The position numbers and the translations under genes were made by a program. Under the pieces are notes generated by a model. That model was not told the origin of the DNA and ran no database searches. It saw only the letters and a program-made list of their open reading frames with translations. This document shows, piece by piece, positions 25,184 through 38,625 of a stretch of DNA of 64,000 bases; within the stretch, counting starts at the first letter, position 1, and the number at the start of each line of letters is the position of its first letter. Source of the stretch: Margaritifera margaritifera (lineage: Eukaryota; Mollusca; Bivalvia; Unionida; Margaritiferidae); NCBI GenBank assembly GCA_029931535.1, contig JAQPZY010001558.1, positions 744,001 to 808,000 of the forward strand. Reading direction: 5' to 3'.

Positions 25184-27013
25184 CATACAGGCCATAACAC
25201 GATGTGTCACACGAAAAACATGATTTTGGACTCCCAAACCCCCCGACATGGTCGTGTTTAGAAAAACACGATTTTCAGCAATCTTAGCGAGAAAAAAATC
25301 CCCCCCCCCCACCACCAAAAAAAATCAAAACAAAAAAAATCAAAACGTATATTTCTTGATCACCATGATATATGCCCCTGATTGGTATGTATAAATAGTA
25401 AACAGTCCTGCTCAAAGTTCATGTAAAACTATCCTCGGAGCAGTTTATACAGTTGTTTTAGAGGCAATTAAAAGGTAAGGTGGTTAGAGATAAACAGCCA
25501 CCTTTCAGAGATTTACTTAATTGGCTCACAATAGCTAGGATGATGTGTCGTGTCAATCCTTTGAGCACTGCTGAGGGAGAAATCCCATTAGGCTAATTTG
25601 CATAGGTAAAGTACTCTGAGTGGAACAAACCAATTTTGACTGAAGTTAGGTACATCAAAGAGATGCACGTTGAAGAACAAATCTTATTACACATCACTGA
25701 CTGCATTAAATGAGAATGTTGAAGCCATCTTTATTAAAGTTTGTGATCAGCGGCAACTTTTCTTTGAAGTCAGATTTTTACTCCATATATAAAATGCAAA
25801 ACATGATTATTTCGGTAGGTTGAACAACCGCACCATCCATTCTCTAATGCAGTGTTGCACTGTGTGTGTCCCTCACGCTCCAGATTTGGGGCACACAACA
25901 TTCTAAAGGAACAAAGGAAAATTGTAGTACATAATGCACTAGAAGTGCTAAGAAAATTAGATAATCTTTTTTGCATTGACAGTTTTGCCACCTTAACTTT
26001 CTCATATTTTCTTTGGACATATACATTATTGCCATAAACCTTTTATTATGTGATCAAGTAACTCATGAAAACATTAACATGTTTGAATATCTGGTTAACC
26101 TGAAATGAACTGTACCATGGAATTTTCCGTTCCGGATCTGCTCTTGTTTAACTTTAGTGTTCACTCATTATCTACTGGCATTTATTATAATAAATACCCA
26201 TGTTTTGTTAATTACTTTTCTTTTAAAAGTATATAATCATTAATCAAATGACAAATTGTGTATTTGCATAAATTATTACCTTTTTTAATTAATTCAGCCT
26301 GATAATAAATTAAATCTTCACTGCTGGAGGTGTGACTTTAACCACAAAAATACATTACAATAGCGGCAGTCAAAGCCTTTAGAAATTCGACCGACTACCA
26401 CAAACATTGAATGTTTTCATTGCCAGATTCATTGTTTTGAAATGGATATTTATTGCCATCTTACAGGGTTTTAGCACTTTTAGCGACTCTGGCCATTGCA
26501 AGCGCCAACATAGACGTGGATGCACATCCATGAAGGAAAGGTGTAGGCATATTTGTGAACACAAAGGACACTTGCATTACCTTCAAACCAACTACTGAAC
26601 TATTGAAAGCAGCAAAGACTGCATGTAACTAAAACTGCATTCCACTGTCCAATGGATTTTAAAGACAGTAATTTGATGTATTTTTGTATTTAATGTCTGT
26701 GAGGTTGTGACCATGTGTACATATATATGTGTGTGGTTATTTGACAGTGCTAAGTCCACCATTTTCTTTTTTTGCACCATTTTTTTTGTTGTAAAAGTAT
26801 ATTAAATGCTTCAGAGAAAACAGATGGTATTTTCTTTTATTCAAATTTGAATTTCCAGTCATTTGCTATAGGTTGATTTGAAAAGATAGCTTATTCTCAT
26901 TTGGATGACATCGCTTTTGGGTGGTCATGCGCACTGACCCCTCTTGGGACCTGAAAACACACTTTTTGAGTCTCAAAAAAAACCCAACACTGTCTGGCCA
27001 TATGGCAAGTATG

Positions 27014-27014
<1 letters not shown>
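25184..27014 (+). mobile_element. hAT-like element remnant, copy 1
   Basis: Starts CATACAGGCCATAACACGAT and ends CATATGGCAAGTATG, giving an imperfect terminal inverted repeat (CATAC.TGCCATA). Blocks shared with copy 2 are 25184-25290, 25390-25840, 26560-26680 and 26885-27014. Near 26565-26625 one frame reads TCITFKPTTELLKAAKTACN, the end of a hAT-type transposase. I could not confirm an 8-bp target duplication. A CA/CATA microsatellite begins immediately after it. Confidence 0.6.
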
Positions 27015-27075
<61 letters not shown>

Positions 27076-27116
27076 TACATACATACATACATACATACAT
27101 ACATACGTACATACAT
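27015..27116. repeat. (CA)n then (CATA)n microsatellite
   Basis: CATACATACATA, then about 24 CA units, then about 11 CATA units. The short reading frames over it are artefacts. Confidence 0.97.
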
Positions 27117-27623
27117 TCTGTCTCTCTCTCTGCATTGTTGTTGCATTTGAATATGTTCAGTAAAGATACCAAGAATCTTAATGAATGGAGATATTACAAA
27201 TACATACATTAATTTATCTATACAGTCATCTTGTGCCTGTGAATTTTTGGTTTTTAATTATGTAATTGCATGCTGATAGCAAGTGCATTTAGTTTGTATA
27301 TCCTTGTTATTTCTAGCATGTTCTCTGAACCTACACTTTCCTTTTGAAACATGTTTACCTAAAATCCTTTGATTACTGTCCTTAATCCACGTTTTGGATT
27401 TTGCAAATGAAAATGATCATTTTTCCTTAATATCTTGTTTGCAAAATTAAAATCTCTATTACATGTGTGCACATAGGTCTAATTGTGTTACACACATTTC
27501 CAACTATGTCATCTTTTTCAGTAAGAGTGACATCTCTCTTTTCATGCATGTGCCCACTGAGTAAACACTGGCAATGGTAAACAGAACCAATGGTCCTCAG
27601 TCGTAAAAATCTTATGGCTACTA

Positions 27624-30055
27624 CATACCTGCCATAACACGACGTGTGATGTGGAAAACACAATTTTTTACTCCCAAACCCCCTCCGACATGGTCATGTT
27701 TAGAAAAACATGATTTTTAATAATGTTAGCAACAAAAAAAAGAACAGAGAGGGAGAAATAGAGATATATTTTTAAAATATAGCCTCGAGTAACCACCTTT
27801 CGTGGACTTAATGTGAATTTTAATGCGTTCATTATAATATTATGATAATCTATTAAAATAAACCATAAAAGTGTTCAACTATATCTACTTCATTTAATCA
27901 GCGTGAAAAATTTGTTGGTATTCATGTACATTAGTTATTAATTACTGTTTTTCCAAGCGTGTGTATGTTTACTTATTTCCGGAAGTGACGTCCATGGTTA
28001 GTGACACTCACTAAAAAGTCACATGGCATATGACCGGCCCGTGCCAGTTAGACCAAGGTATGGATATTATTAGTTTATAGCGTTTCCATGTTTTTGAAAT
28101 TTGAAAAAAATTAAATTTAAAAATGAATAATTTTTTTTCCGTTAATTCTATATGCAGTTTGTGCATTTACAATACTGCTTGCTTGTTCTATACCATATAG
28201 ATACATGACTCAATAGACTGAGAGAGAGACAGAGAGACATACAGAGAGACAGAGGGAGGGAGAAATTCAAAAATAGAGACTGGTGAATGGATACACATTT
28301 TATTATAATAGATTCAATGTCTTTTGATGTAGAATATATGTTTATTATGAAATAATACTGAAACAAAAAAGTCCATAGTGAATATACATTTAGAGTGTAA
28401 ATTTTTCTTACATTGTATAAGAACCCCACATGATTAAAGCCAAATATTTACATTGGCTATCCAGTTGTAGAAATTCCCAAAGCATATTATCCTGTTCAAA
28501 ATATGTAAACAAAGCCAACATGTGATTGGCGGTGCTATCTTTAGCATATAATAGAAAATTCAAGGCCAAAATGTCTGACATAAAAAAGGCATTTGTGAAA
28601 ACAGATTTTCATTATGATTTTTTTAAATTACATGAAATTACCTGTTTAAATCTCATTTTTTCTGATTTTACTGTTGAATTTATTCCGGTCACTCTTTAAG
28701 AACGCTGGTGACACAGCTGATGATGTCACTATCTCGAAACAAGCGCGTTAGATCACGAGAAACATGGCGCACGATTGAAGGAGTCCAACCAAAACTGGCC
28801 GTTGGACGATATGTCTATAACCTGTAGTCTGTATAAACAGTAAACAGTCCTGCTCATGTAAAACTATCCTTGGGGCAGTCTATACAGCTGATTATCATAG
28901 AGACAAATGGTAAGGCAGTCAGAGATAAACAACCACCATTTCACAGGTTACTTAATTGACCAAGAACAGCTTGGATGATGGTGTGTTAAGTAACACTGCT
29001 GTGGGAGAGCCCATTAGGCTAATTTGCATAGGTAAAGAACACTAAGTGGAACAACCCAATTCATTTGAAGTTAGGTAAATCAAAAAGATGTGTGCTGAAG
29101 AACAAAAGTGATTACACATCATTGTCTTGAATGAGAATGTTTAAGCCATCTATATTAAAAACTATTGGCAAGTCCATGATCAGCAGCATTGTATCTTTGA
29201 AATTGGATTATACTCCATATATAAAATGCAAAACACAATTATTTTGGTAGTTGGAATAGTGGACAAGAGTGATTCATTTATGAAGGAAAAATGTAGAAAC
29301 ACAACTGTGATTCAGAGAAGGATGAGCCATCTGCAAAGTGAGCAAATCACAGCAAAACTAAATTTTAGAACTCCTGGACAGAGTTTGACCTGTGAAGCGC
29401 AGCAACAAGGGGGAGCATTTTATTCTTTGTACATACCGCAAACACTATATCAACATTAGTCATTCTGGAGTGTATGACATCCATTGACATAGCAACACCA
29501 CACACCATATCTGACACTCCCTCATAGCAATGCAGATGCAGAGAGATCATTTTCTATGCTGAGAAAAATTCAACAAGATATTCAGTTAGTTTGAACAGTA
29601 TCATCCAATCTCTAATGAGTGCAAAGATGAACACAAATGAAACTTGCATTACCTTCAAACCCCCTACTGAACTATTGAGAGCAGCAAAGACTGCATCTAA
29701 TTAAGACTATATTCCACTGTCCAATAGATTTTAAAGACAGAAACTTGTGAATTCCTTTTTTTAATGTCTGTGGTTGTGATTATGCACATGTGGTGATGAT
29801 ATTAGACAATTCTAAGTCTATCACTGTTTTTTGTTTGTAAGTGTATTAAATGCTTCGAAGAAAAAATATTATTTTCTTTTTTTTTAATTTTAATTTTCAC
29901 TAATTTTCTATAGGCTCATATGAAAAGATATCTTATTCTCATTTGGATGACGTCACTTTTTGGGGGTCATCCTACACTGACCCCCTAGGGACCTCAAAAC
30001 ACACTATTCAAGTCTCAAAAATACCCCAGCACTGTCTGGGAATATGGCAGGTATG
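27624..30055 (+). mobile_element. hAT-like element remnant, copy 2
   Basis: Starts CATACCTGCCATAACACGAC and ends TATGGCAGGTATG, so the terminal inverted repeat is CATACCTGCCATA. It keeps about 1 kb of 5' sequence (27780-28830) that copy 1 lacks, and the transposase C-terminus at 29520-29703. Shared blocks with copy 1 are roughly 80-90% identical by eye, so the two are separate old insertions or a diverged duplication. Confidence 0.65.
29520..29703 (+). pseudogene. hAT transposase dimerisation-domain remnant
   Basis: HSNADAERSFSMLRKIQQDI in one frame is a clear hAT C-terminal (dimerisation) motif. It is followed by a stop and a frameshift, then SLMSAKMNTNETCITFKPPT and ELLRAAKTASN ending at TAA 29703. 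This is the strongest evidence for the superfamily of both copies. Confidence 0.75.
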
Positions 30056-30128
30056 CCAAATGTAGAATGTATTTAAGATAAATTTATTTTGGCCCTCTTT
30101 GTATATTTGTTCATGACTGGAAATTGCT

Positions 30129-30349
30129 TATCATCTATACTCGCATATAATCCGATACCAAATGCAAACTGCATAGACCCAGATCTGCCGTTGCATAATG
30201 CGCCGGCAGATTTGGGTCTATGCAGTTTGTAAGGACTAATCAGTAGAACAAACAACATAGACCCTGATCTGCCGGCGCATTATGCTACGGCAGATTAGGG
30301 TCTATGTTGTTTGCATTTGGACCTGGATTATACACAAGTATATACGATA
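30129..30349. mobile_element. 221-bp palindromic MITE, copy 2
   Basis: Ends TATCATCTATACTCGCATAT and ACAAGTATATACGATA, with the same two internal hairpins and linker as the copy at 14278 and in the same orientation. Exactly 221 bp. Confidence 0.85.
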
Positions 30350-31135
30350 GATAAGGCAATAAAATTGCAAGAATATGGTGATTCCTTGGAAAAATAGAAA
30401 TCATTAGATTTGCTTAACTGCCAGTCTCTGGCCTTTTCAGCCAATAGAAAGGTAAAAACAAATGGAAGGACCATAATTAGAGTAATTAAGGTGGTGTCTA
30501 GGTCTGATGGCAACCTTCTCATTTCTCAGTTTTTGATTATGGGTAAAACAATTTCTCTGTTGGCATAAAAGACGTACTTGGTGTCTGAAAATTGTTTGTA
30601 CTATTGAAAATTATTACCAGTTTTGAAAATATGGTGTCCAGAAAATGGAGGGTTTGAATATTTAGATTAATGGTGGTACCAAGAATATATATATAATACA
30701 AACATCTCCAAGTGTTCATTTTACCAGGAATTATTATTTAGATAAGCAGTGATAATTACATCATCATGTAAATGTTAGATAACAACATGAACTAGCATGT
30801 TATATAATAATGAGCCCAAACAGTTTACATTACATTTATCTCTCAAGCTTGTGAAGTCTAGATCAAATTATTACTTTATGTGTGTTTTAAGTTAGACAGA
30901 CAGAGGCCTACTGAAACAAAGAGACAGAGAAAGAAAAAACAAAGTAAACAAGGACCTAAAGGCATGAAAGACCAGCACAAATGCTTATTAAATTCAATTT
31001 TGAATATTGTTAAAACAAAGTTGATTTCAGTCTGGGAGAAACTTTTGAGTGCATGACAAGAAATATGATATCCATTTGTTTGAGAAATAGATCCTTGAAG
31101 ATAACTAGGTTTGATATTTCCCTTCCCAAAGTGTT

Positions 31136-31390
31136 GTGTTCTTTAACAAATCAAATTATTATTCTGACCCATCCAGCACACCTTTTTTGACCACTCATAC
31201 ACCTGCAGGCTATGTTGACTTCCCAGATGTCAAGCCAGCTATTGCCAAGTTTATTTATGAAAACAAGACTGTTGTACCATCCATTTTGAAACCTCATGTG
31301 AATCAACTTTACTCAGCACCTCAGTCGGAAAAGTACAAATTTCTATCTCAGAAATACTTGGATGGAAGTGGAAAATCAGTAACACACTGA
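31136..31390 (+). pseudogene. unrecognised coding-like fragment (84 aa)
   Basis: An open frame of 84 codons with non-repetitive, protein-like composition (YVDFPDVKPAIAKFIYENKT, VVPSILKPHVNQLYSAPQSE, KYKFLSQKYLDGSGKSVTH). I do not recognise the family. It lies inside the large intron, has no clear flanking splice pair, and an AATAAA-type signal occurs about 200 bp downstream (ATTAAATAAATAAGG, near 31590). It could be a processed retrocopy fragment, a nested gene's last exon, or chance. Confidence 0.3.
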
Positions 31391-31830
31391 AGTACGCTAA
31401 ACAAAATAGAACCATGTCAAAAACATTATCATACCTTTGTGGAATTATTTGTGTAGATTCAGTAAAAGAAATTTCTAGTGAGTTCATGCTTGAAAAAAGA
31501 AACTTGGGAATGTTTTGGCCAAGAATAAGTCACATCAGTCGAGTCGCCCGTAATGAATACTATAATGGTGTGTCTTGTGCTCATTACCTCATTAAATAAA
31601 TAAGGTACATGTATATGCAAGACAACTACTGTAGTATTTACTAAGCGCTTTTCCAATCATTGGTGGAAAGGTCTGAGTTTGTTCTGATCCCTCCGAACCT
31701 CTCAATCTCTGTAGATGTGACAAATAGGAGAACTACTAATTGATGCCTGATTAGATACTAATTGATGCCTGATTAGAGTGATTACATAATAGTACATAGC
31801 ATATACATTTATATACGTGTACTTCACAAA

Positions 31831-34800
31831 CTAGACTGTATCATTAGTATTATATGTAAAACTGGACTATCATCAGTATTATATGTAAAACTGGACTATC
31901 ATTAGTATTATATGTAAAATTGGACTATCATTAGTATTATATGTAAAACTGGACCATCATTAGTATTATATGTAAAACTGGACTATAATTAGTATTATAT
32001 GTAAAACTGGACTATCATCAGTATTATATGTAAAACTGGACTATCATTAGTATTATATGTAAAACTGGACTATCATCAGTATTATATGTAAAACTAGACT
32101 ATCATTAGTATTATATGTAAAACTGGACTATCATCAGTATTATATGTAAAACTGGACTATCATCAGTATTATATGTAAAACTGGACTATCATCAGTATTA
32201 TATGTAAAACTAGACTGTATCACCAGTATAGAAAAAAACTAGACTGTATTATATCAGTATTATAGAAAACAAGACTGAATAATTAGTATTATATAGAAAC
32301 CTAGACTGTATAATTAGTATTATATAGAAAACTAGACTATCATCAGTATTATGTAGAAAACTAGATTGTATCATCAGTAATATATAGAAAACTAGACTGT
32401 ATCAGTAGTATTATACAGAAAACTAGACTGTATTATCAGTATTATATAGAAAAGTAGACTGTATTATCAGTATTATATAGAAAACTAGACTATCATCTGT
32501 ATTATACAGAAAACTAGACTGTATTATCAGTATTATATAGAAAAGTAGACTATAATCAGTATTATACAGAAAAGTAGACTGTATTATCAGTATTATATAG
32601 AAAACTAGACTGTATTATCAGTATTATATAGAAAAGTACACTGTATTATCAGTATTATACAGAAAAGTAGACTGTATTATTAGTATTATACAGAAAAGTA
32701 GACTGTATTATCAGTATTATACAGAAAAGTAGACTGTATCATTAGTATTATATAGAAAACTAGACTGTATCATTAGTATGATATAGAAAACTAGACTGTA
32801 TCATCAGTATTATATAGAAAACTAGACTGTATCATTAGTATTATACAGAAAACTAAACTGTATTATCAGTATTATATAGAAAACTAGACTATTATCAGTA
32901 TTATATAGAAAACTAGACTGTATCATTAGTATTATACTGAAAACTAGACTGTATCATCAGTATTATATAGAAAACTAGACTGTATTATCAGTATTATACA
33001 GAAAAGTACACTGTATTATCAGTATTATACAGAAAAGTAGACTGTATTATTAGTATTATACAGAAAAGTACACTGTATTATTAGTATTATACAGAAAAGT
33101 AGACTGTATTATTAGTATTATACAGAAAAGTAGACTGTATTATCAGTATTATACAGAAAAGTAGACTGTATTATTAGTATTATACAGAAAAGTAGACTGT
33201 ATTATTAGTATTATACAGAAAAGTAGACTGTATTATCAGTATTATACAGAAAAGTACACTGTATTATTAGTATTATACAGAAAAGTAGACTGTATTATTA
33301 GTATTATACAGAAAAGTAGACTGTATTATCAGTATTATACAGAAAAGTAGACTGTATTATTAGTATTATACAGAAAAGTAGACTGTATTATCAGTATTAT
33401 ACAGAAAAGTAGACTGTATTATTAGTATTATACAGAAAAGTAGACTGTATTATCAGTATTATACAGAAAAGTACACTGTATTATTAGTATTATACAGAAA
33501 AGTAGACTGTATTATCAGTATTATACAGAAAAGTACACTGTATTATCAGTATTATACAGAAAAGTACACTGTATTATTAGTATTATACAGAAAAGTAGAC
33601 TATCATCAGTATTATATAGAAAACTAGACTGTATCATCAGTATTATACAGAAAAGTAGACTGTATCATCAGTATTATATAGAAAACTAGACTGTATCATC
33701 AGTATTATACAGAAAAGTAGACTATCATCATTATTATATAGAAAACAAGACTGTATCATCAGTATTATACAGAAAAGTACACTGTATTATCAGTATTATA
33801 CAGAAAACTAGACTGTATCATCAGTATTATACAGAAAAGTAGACTATCATCAGTATTATATAGAAAACAAGACTGTATTATCAGTATTATACAGAAAAGT
33901 ACACTGTATTATCAGTATTATACAGAAAAGTACACTGTATTATCAGTATTATACAGAAAAGTAGACTGTATTATTAGTATTATACAGAAAAGTAGACTAT
34001 CATCAGTATTATATAGAAAACTAGACTGTATCATCAGTATTATACAGAAAAGTTGACTGTATTATCAGTATTATACAGAAAACTAGACTGTATTATCAGT
34101 ATTATACAGAAAAGTAGACTATCATCAGTATTATATAGAAAACTAGACTGTATCATCAGTATTATACAGAAAAGTTGACTGTATTATCAGTATTATACAG
34201 AAAAGTACACTGGATTATCAGTATTATACAGAAAAGTAGACTGTATTATTAGTATTATACAGAAAAGTAGACTATCATCAGTATTATATAGAAAAGTACA
34301 CTGTATTATCAGTATTATACAGAAAAGTAGACTGTATTATTAGTATTATACAGAAAAGTAGACTATCATCAGTATTATATAGAAAACTAGACTGTATCAT
34401 CAGTATTATACAGAAAAGTTGACTGTATTATCAGTATTATACAGAAAAGTAGACTATCATCAGTATTATATAGAAAACTAGACTGTATCATCAGTATTAT
34501 ACAGAAAAGTTGACTGTATTATCAGTATTATACAGAAAAGTACACTGTATTATCAGTATTATACAGAAAAGTAGACTGTATTATTAGTATTATACAGAAA
34601 AGTAGACTATCATCAGTATTATATAGAAAAGTACACTGTATTATCAGTATTATACAGAAAAGTTGACTGTATTATTAGTATTATACAGAAAAGTAGACTG
34701 TATTATCAGTATTATACAGAAAAGTACACTGTATTATTAGTATTATACAGAAAAGTAGACTATCATCAGTATTATATAGAAAAGTACACTGTATTATCAG

Positions 34801-35983
34801 TATTATACAGAAAAGTTGACTGTATTATCAGTATTATACAGAAAAGTACACTGTATTATTAGTATTATACAGAAAAGTAGACTATCATCAGTATTATATA
34901 GAAAACTAGACTGTATCATCAGTATTATACAGAAAAGTAGACTGTATCATCAGTATTATATAGAAAACTAGACTGTATCATCAGTATTATACAGAAAAGT
35001 AGACTATCATCAGTATTATATAGAAAACTAGACTGTATCATCAGTATTATACAGAAAAGTACACTGTATTATCAGTATTATACAGAAAACTAGACTGTAT
35101 CATCAGTATTATATAGAAAACTAGACTGTATCATCAGTATTATACAGAAAAGTACACTGTATTATCAGTATTATACAGAAAACTAGACTGTATCATCAGT
35201 ATTATACAGAAAAGTAGACTATCATCAGTATTATATAGAAAACTAGACTGTATCATCAGTATTATACAGAAAAGTTGACTGTATTATCAGTATTATACAG
35301 AAAAGTTGACTGTATCATCAGTATTATACAGAAAAGTTGACTGTATTATTAGTATTATACAGAAAAGTTGACTGTATTATCAGTATTATACAGAAAAGTT
35401 GACTGTATTATCAGTATTATACAGAAAAGTTGACTGTATTATCAGTATTATACAGAAAAGTTGACTGTATTATCAGTATTATACAGAAAAGTTGACTGTA
35501 TTATTAGTATTATACAGAAAAGTTGACTGTATTATCAGTATTATACAGAAAAGTTGACTGTATTATCAGTATTATACAGAAAAGTTGACTGTATTATCAG
35601 TATTATACAGAAAAGTTGACTGTATCATCAGTATTATACAGAAAAGTTGACTGTATTATTAGTATTATACAGAAAAGTAGACTGTATTATCAGTATTATA
35701 CAGAAAAGTTGACTGTATCATCAGTATTATACAGAAAAGTTGACTGTATTATCAGTATTATACAGAAAAGTTGACTGTATTATCAGTATTATACAGAAAA
35801 GTTGACTGTATTATCAGTATTATACAGAAAAGTAGACTATCATCAGTATTATATAGAAAACTAGACTGTATCATTAGTATTATACAGAAAAGTTGACTGT
35901 ATTATCAGTATTATACAGAAAAGTAGACTATCATCAGTATTATATAGAAAACTAGACTGTATCATTAGTATTATATAGAAAAC
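31831..35983. repeat. 4.15-kb 29/31-bp minisatellite in intron
   Basis: About 135-140 tandem units. Three zones are visible. 31850-32215 has mostly 29-bp units with TATATGTAAAACTGGACTAT. About 32215-33000 has 31-bp units with TATATAGAAAACTAGACTGT. From about 33000 on, TATACAGAAAAGTAGACTGT units mix with 29-bp ATAGAAAA...GACTATCATCAG units in recurring multi-unit blocks. 35260-35820 is a nearly homogeneous run of GTTGACTGTATTATCAG units. Confidence 0.97.
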
Positions 35984-36579
35984 CAGGAAATTAAACAACT
36001 CCAGCAATACTGGGTTAGATTGTTTTAGCATTTAAGCAATAACCTTTTACAGTAAAATCTTGCCTTATCAACCAGCATAGCAGAGAGACCATTCTGCTGT
36101 AGTGATTGAAAATCTAAAGAACCAATTTTTTCCCTCAGTATTCCAATGTTTTATGACCTCAGAAGTAAGGCTTTCATAGATTGCAACTAGCAATTGCTGA
36201 TCCATTTAAATGATTTCATTGGATTTTTTAGCCCACAAAAGTGACCATCAAGGTCATTCAATCAATTGTTGATGCCTCATCTATACAGTACCATGCAGTA
36301 ATCTGATGGGAAACATGAAAACAATCACCCACGCCATTCACAGTTAATTATAGTGGATGCCTTGGTGGTTAGTTGTGTCTTCTAGCATGCCACAAGCTAG
36401 AGTTTAATTGTATGTGCAGTAATAAAACTATCAATATATCTGTTGTATGTGCATCAGGAAAAAAGAGGATTTATGTGATTATATATTTTATGGACTAACT
36501 TATAATATTTATACAAATTTCCCTTGATCTATTGACCTATTTCTATTGCTGTCTGTTTTTTCTGGCAATCTAATAAAAG

Positions 36580-36705
36580 CATGTATGTATGTATGTATCT
36601 ATGTATGTATCTATATATGTATCTATGTGTCTATGTATGTATGTATGTATGTATGTATGTATGTATGTATGTATGTATGTATGTATGTATGTATGCATAC
36701 ATAAT
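36580..36705. repeat. (GTAT)n microsatellite with GTATCTAT interruptions
   Basis: ATGTATGTATGT... over about 125 bp. The first half is interrupted by CTATGTATCTATATATGTATC and the second half is uninterrupted. Confidence 0.97.
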
Positions 36706-37083
36706 GCCCTGATAATAAAGCATGGAGCATTTTAATAGTCAAATTATTTCATTGTCTTGACTACTCTATTTAAATTCAATTCAGTTAAATGGTATACAAT
36801 GCAAAGACATGATTATAATCAAAACAACAAATGTTTTCACAGACATGTAGTAAATACCATGACATGTGATACACATTAGATGTATGATCATAGAAAATAA
36901 ATTTTGTTTATATTGTAGTCATTACCACTAATTATAAATATAGCATTTCATAGTCTTTTATTTATTCATATATCAGTGAGGTTCTGAACTTACATATTCA
37001 GCAAAGTTTCTCTCAGTTTGTACAAAACTAAAAACAATGGTAAAACTTTGGTGAAAGCTTAACTGTGTAGTATTATTCATAGC

Positions 37084-37185
37084 TGATAATGTTTAAACTG
37101 TTCAATTTCATATTCAATATATAAGCTTCAGGTTAGCTCTCAATTTATTTATTGTGTATGAAATTGAACAGTTTAAACATTATCA
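37084..37185. repeat. perfect 29-bp inverted repeat with 44-nt loop
   Basis: Arm 37084-37112 (TGATAATGTTTAAACTGTTC...) is the exact reverse complement of 37157-37185. The loop is 37113-37156. No associated reading frame. Confidence 0.95.
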
Positions 37186-37696
37186 ACAATGGTAAAACAT
37201 CTTGTTAATATCATAATCAATGCCACCAAGTATACTTAATGTTTCATAGTCATTCAGTTTATTGAAAGATGATATTATATGGACTAGTTTGATCACAAAA
37301 GTTTGCCTACTGGGAAGAGGAGGGCATTCAGCTAAGAAATGCTGTTCATCTTCTATACCCAATTTATACAGCTGACAAATACTTTAGCAAAACAAGATAG
37401 CAAGATGTCAAGATTTTTTATTTCACTCCAAAAAAACCAATGTGCCACATGAGGATGCCATTAAGTGGAACAATAGTAGTATGATAACATACACACAAAT
37501 GATAAAAAAAACAGTAAAGAATTAAAAAAAGGTTCCAACGATCAGGGGTTTTTTTTCCTCACTATTAGACCCTAACGCTTTCAGGAATACTGTCATACAT
37601 GGACCAGTAAACAGTAAGCATTGCTCAGTTTTTCTGCTTGGTCTGTTACCCTTTGAGGAAATTGCTGGCATACTGATGAACTGTGGCATCAGTAAT

Positions 37697-37880
37697 CATT
37701 TCCTTGTCAGATACCAGTACTTCCACCTGCTAGATAAAACTAAGGCAAAGTCTGGGTCATTTCCTTGTCAGATACCAGTACTTCCACCTGCTAGATAAAA
37801 CTAAGGCAAAGTCTGGGTCATTTCCTTGTTGGATACCAGCACTTCCACCCTCTAGATGACCCTGAGGCAAGGTCTGGGTC
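37697..37880. repeat. 61-bp tandem triplication
   Basis: Three copies of a 61-bp unit (CATTTCCTTGTCAGATACCA...) starting at 37697, 37758 and 37819. The first two are nearly identical and the third has about 8 changes. Confidence 0.95.
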
Positions 37881-38344
37881 ATTAATTTGGGTTTAAAGTG
37901 TTATATAAAGATTTCATATATGATCATGAATCCCATACACCTAGAGAGATTGTTGACCAATTTGAAGAGTAGCAACGTCCTTGTTTTATTTTGGGTTGTA
38001 ATTAACTGCACATGCCAATCATTGTTTGACAGGCAAGGCCTATAATTTTACAGAACACATGTCATTCGTTATTCATTTAGACATCAGCTCCCAGCAATTT
38101 TTTTTAAAGAGGATGACAAATATGCTCAGCATATTATTTTTTTAAAATAGTAAATAATTGAAAACAACCTACTCTTAGATGCTACTAAAGAAATAACATT
38201 GTCTATATCCAAGTGCATCATACTGTACCTTAATATTGCTTTATACTTTAACATCCAAATGAAACACTCACCCCACCTGTATGCACCTACCAACATTAAC
38301 TTTCAACAAAATGTAAATACCACATTCTATAAATTTTGTGCAAA

Positions 38345-38396
<52 letters not shown>
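38345..38396. repeat. (CT)n microsatellite
   Basis: About 26 CT units, interrupted once by TTTC near the start. Confidence 0.97.
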
Positions 38397-38398
<2 letters not shown>

Positions 38399-38490
38399 TA
38401 TATATATGTCATTGTCACACTATCATCATTTAACCATATTCTTAACATGTATCTGTACCTTTTTTCTGTTCTAACTAGTCTATACTTGTG

Positions 38491-38625
38491 CTGTATATAC
38501 TCACTTATAAGTCGTGTCCAACTGCAAACTGCATAAACCCAGATCTGCCATCACATAATGTTCTGGCAGATCAGGGTCTGTGTTGTTTGCAGTTGGACAC
38601 GACTTATAAGCGAGTAAAGATGGTA
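38491..38625. mobile_element. short palindromic MITE, copy 3 (single hairpin)
   Basis: 135 bp. GTATATACTCACTTATAAGT and its complement TTATAAGCGAGTAAAGATGG enclose one hairpin with the inner arms GTGTCCAACTGCAAACTGC and TTTGCAGTTGGACAC. It appears to be the family with one hairpin and the linker deleted. Confidence 0.8.

Noticed and set aside
26866..27209. Reading frames over the CA/CATA microsatellite
   Set aside because: Pure dinucleotide and tetranucleotide translation artefacts.
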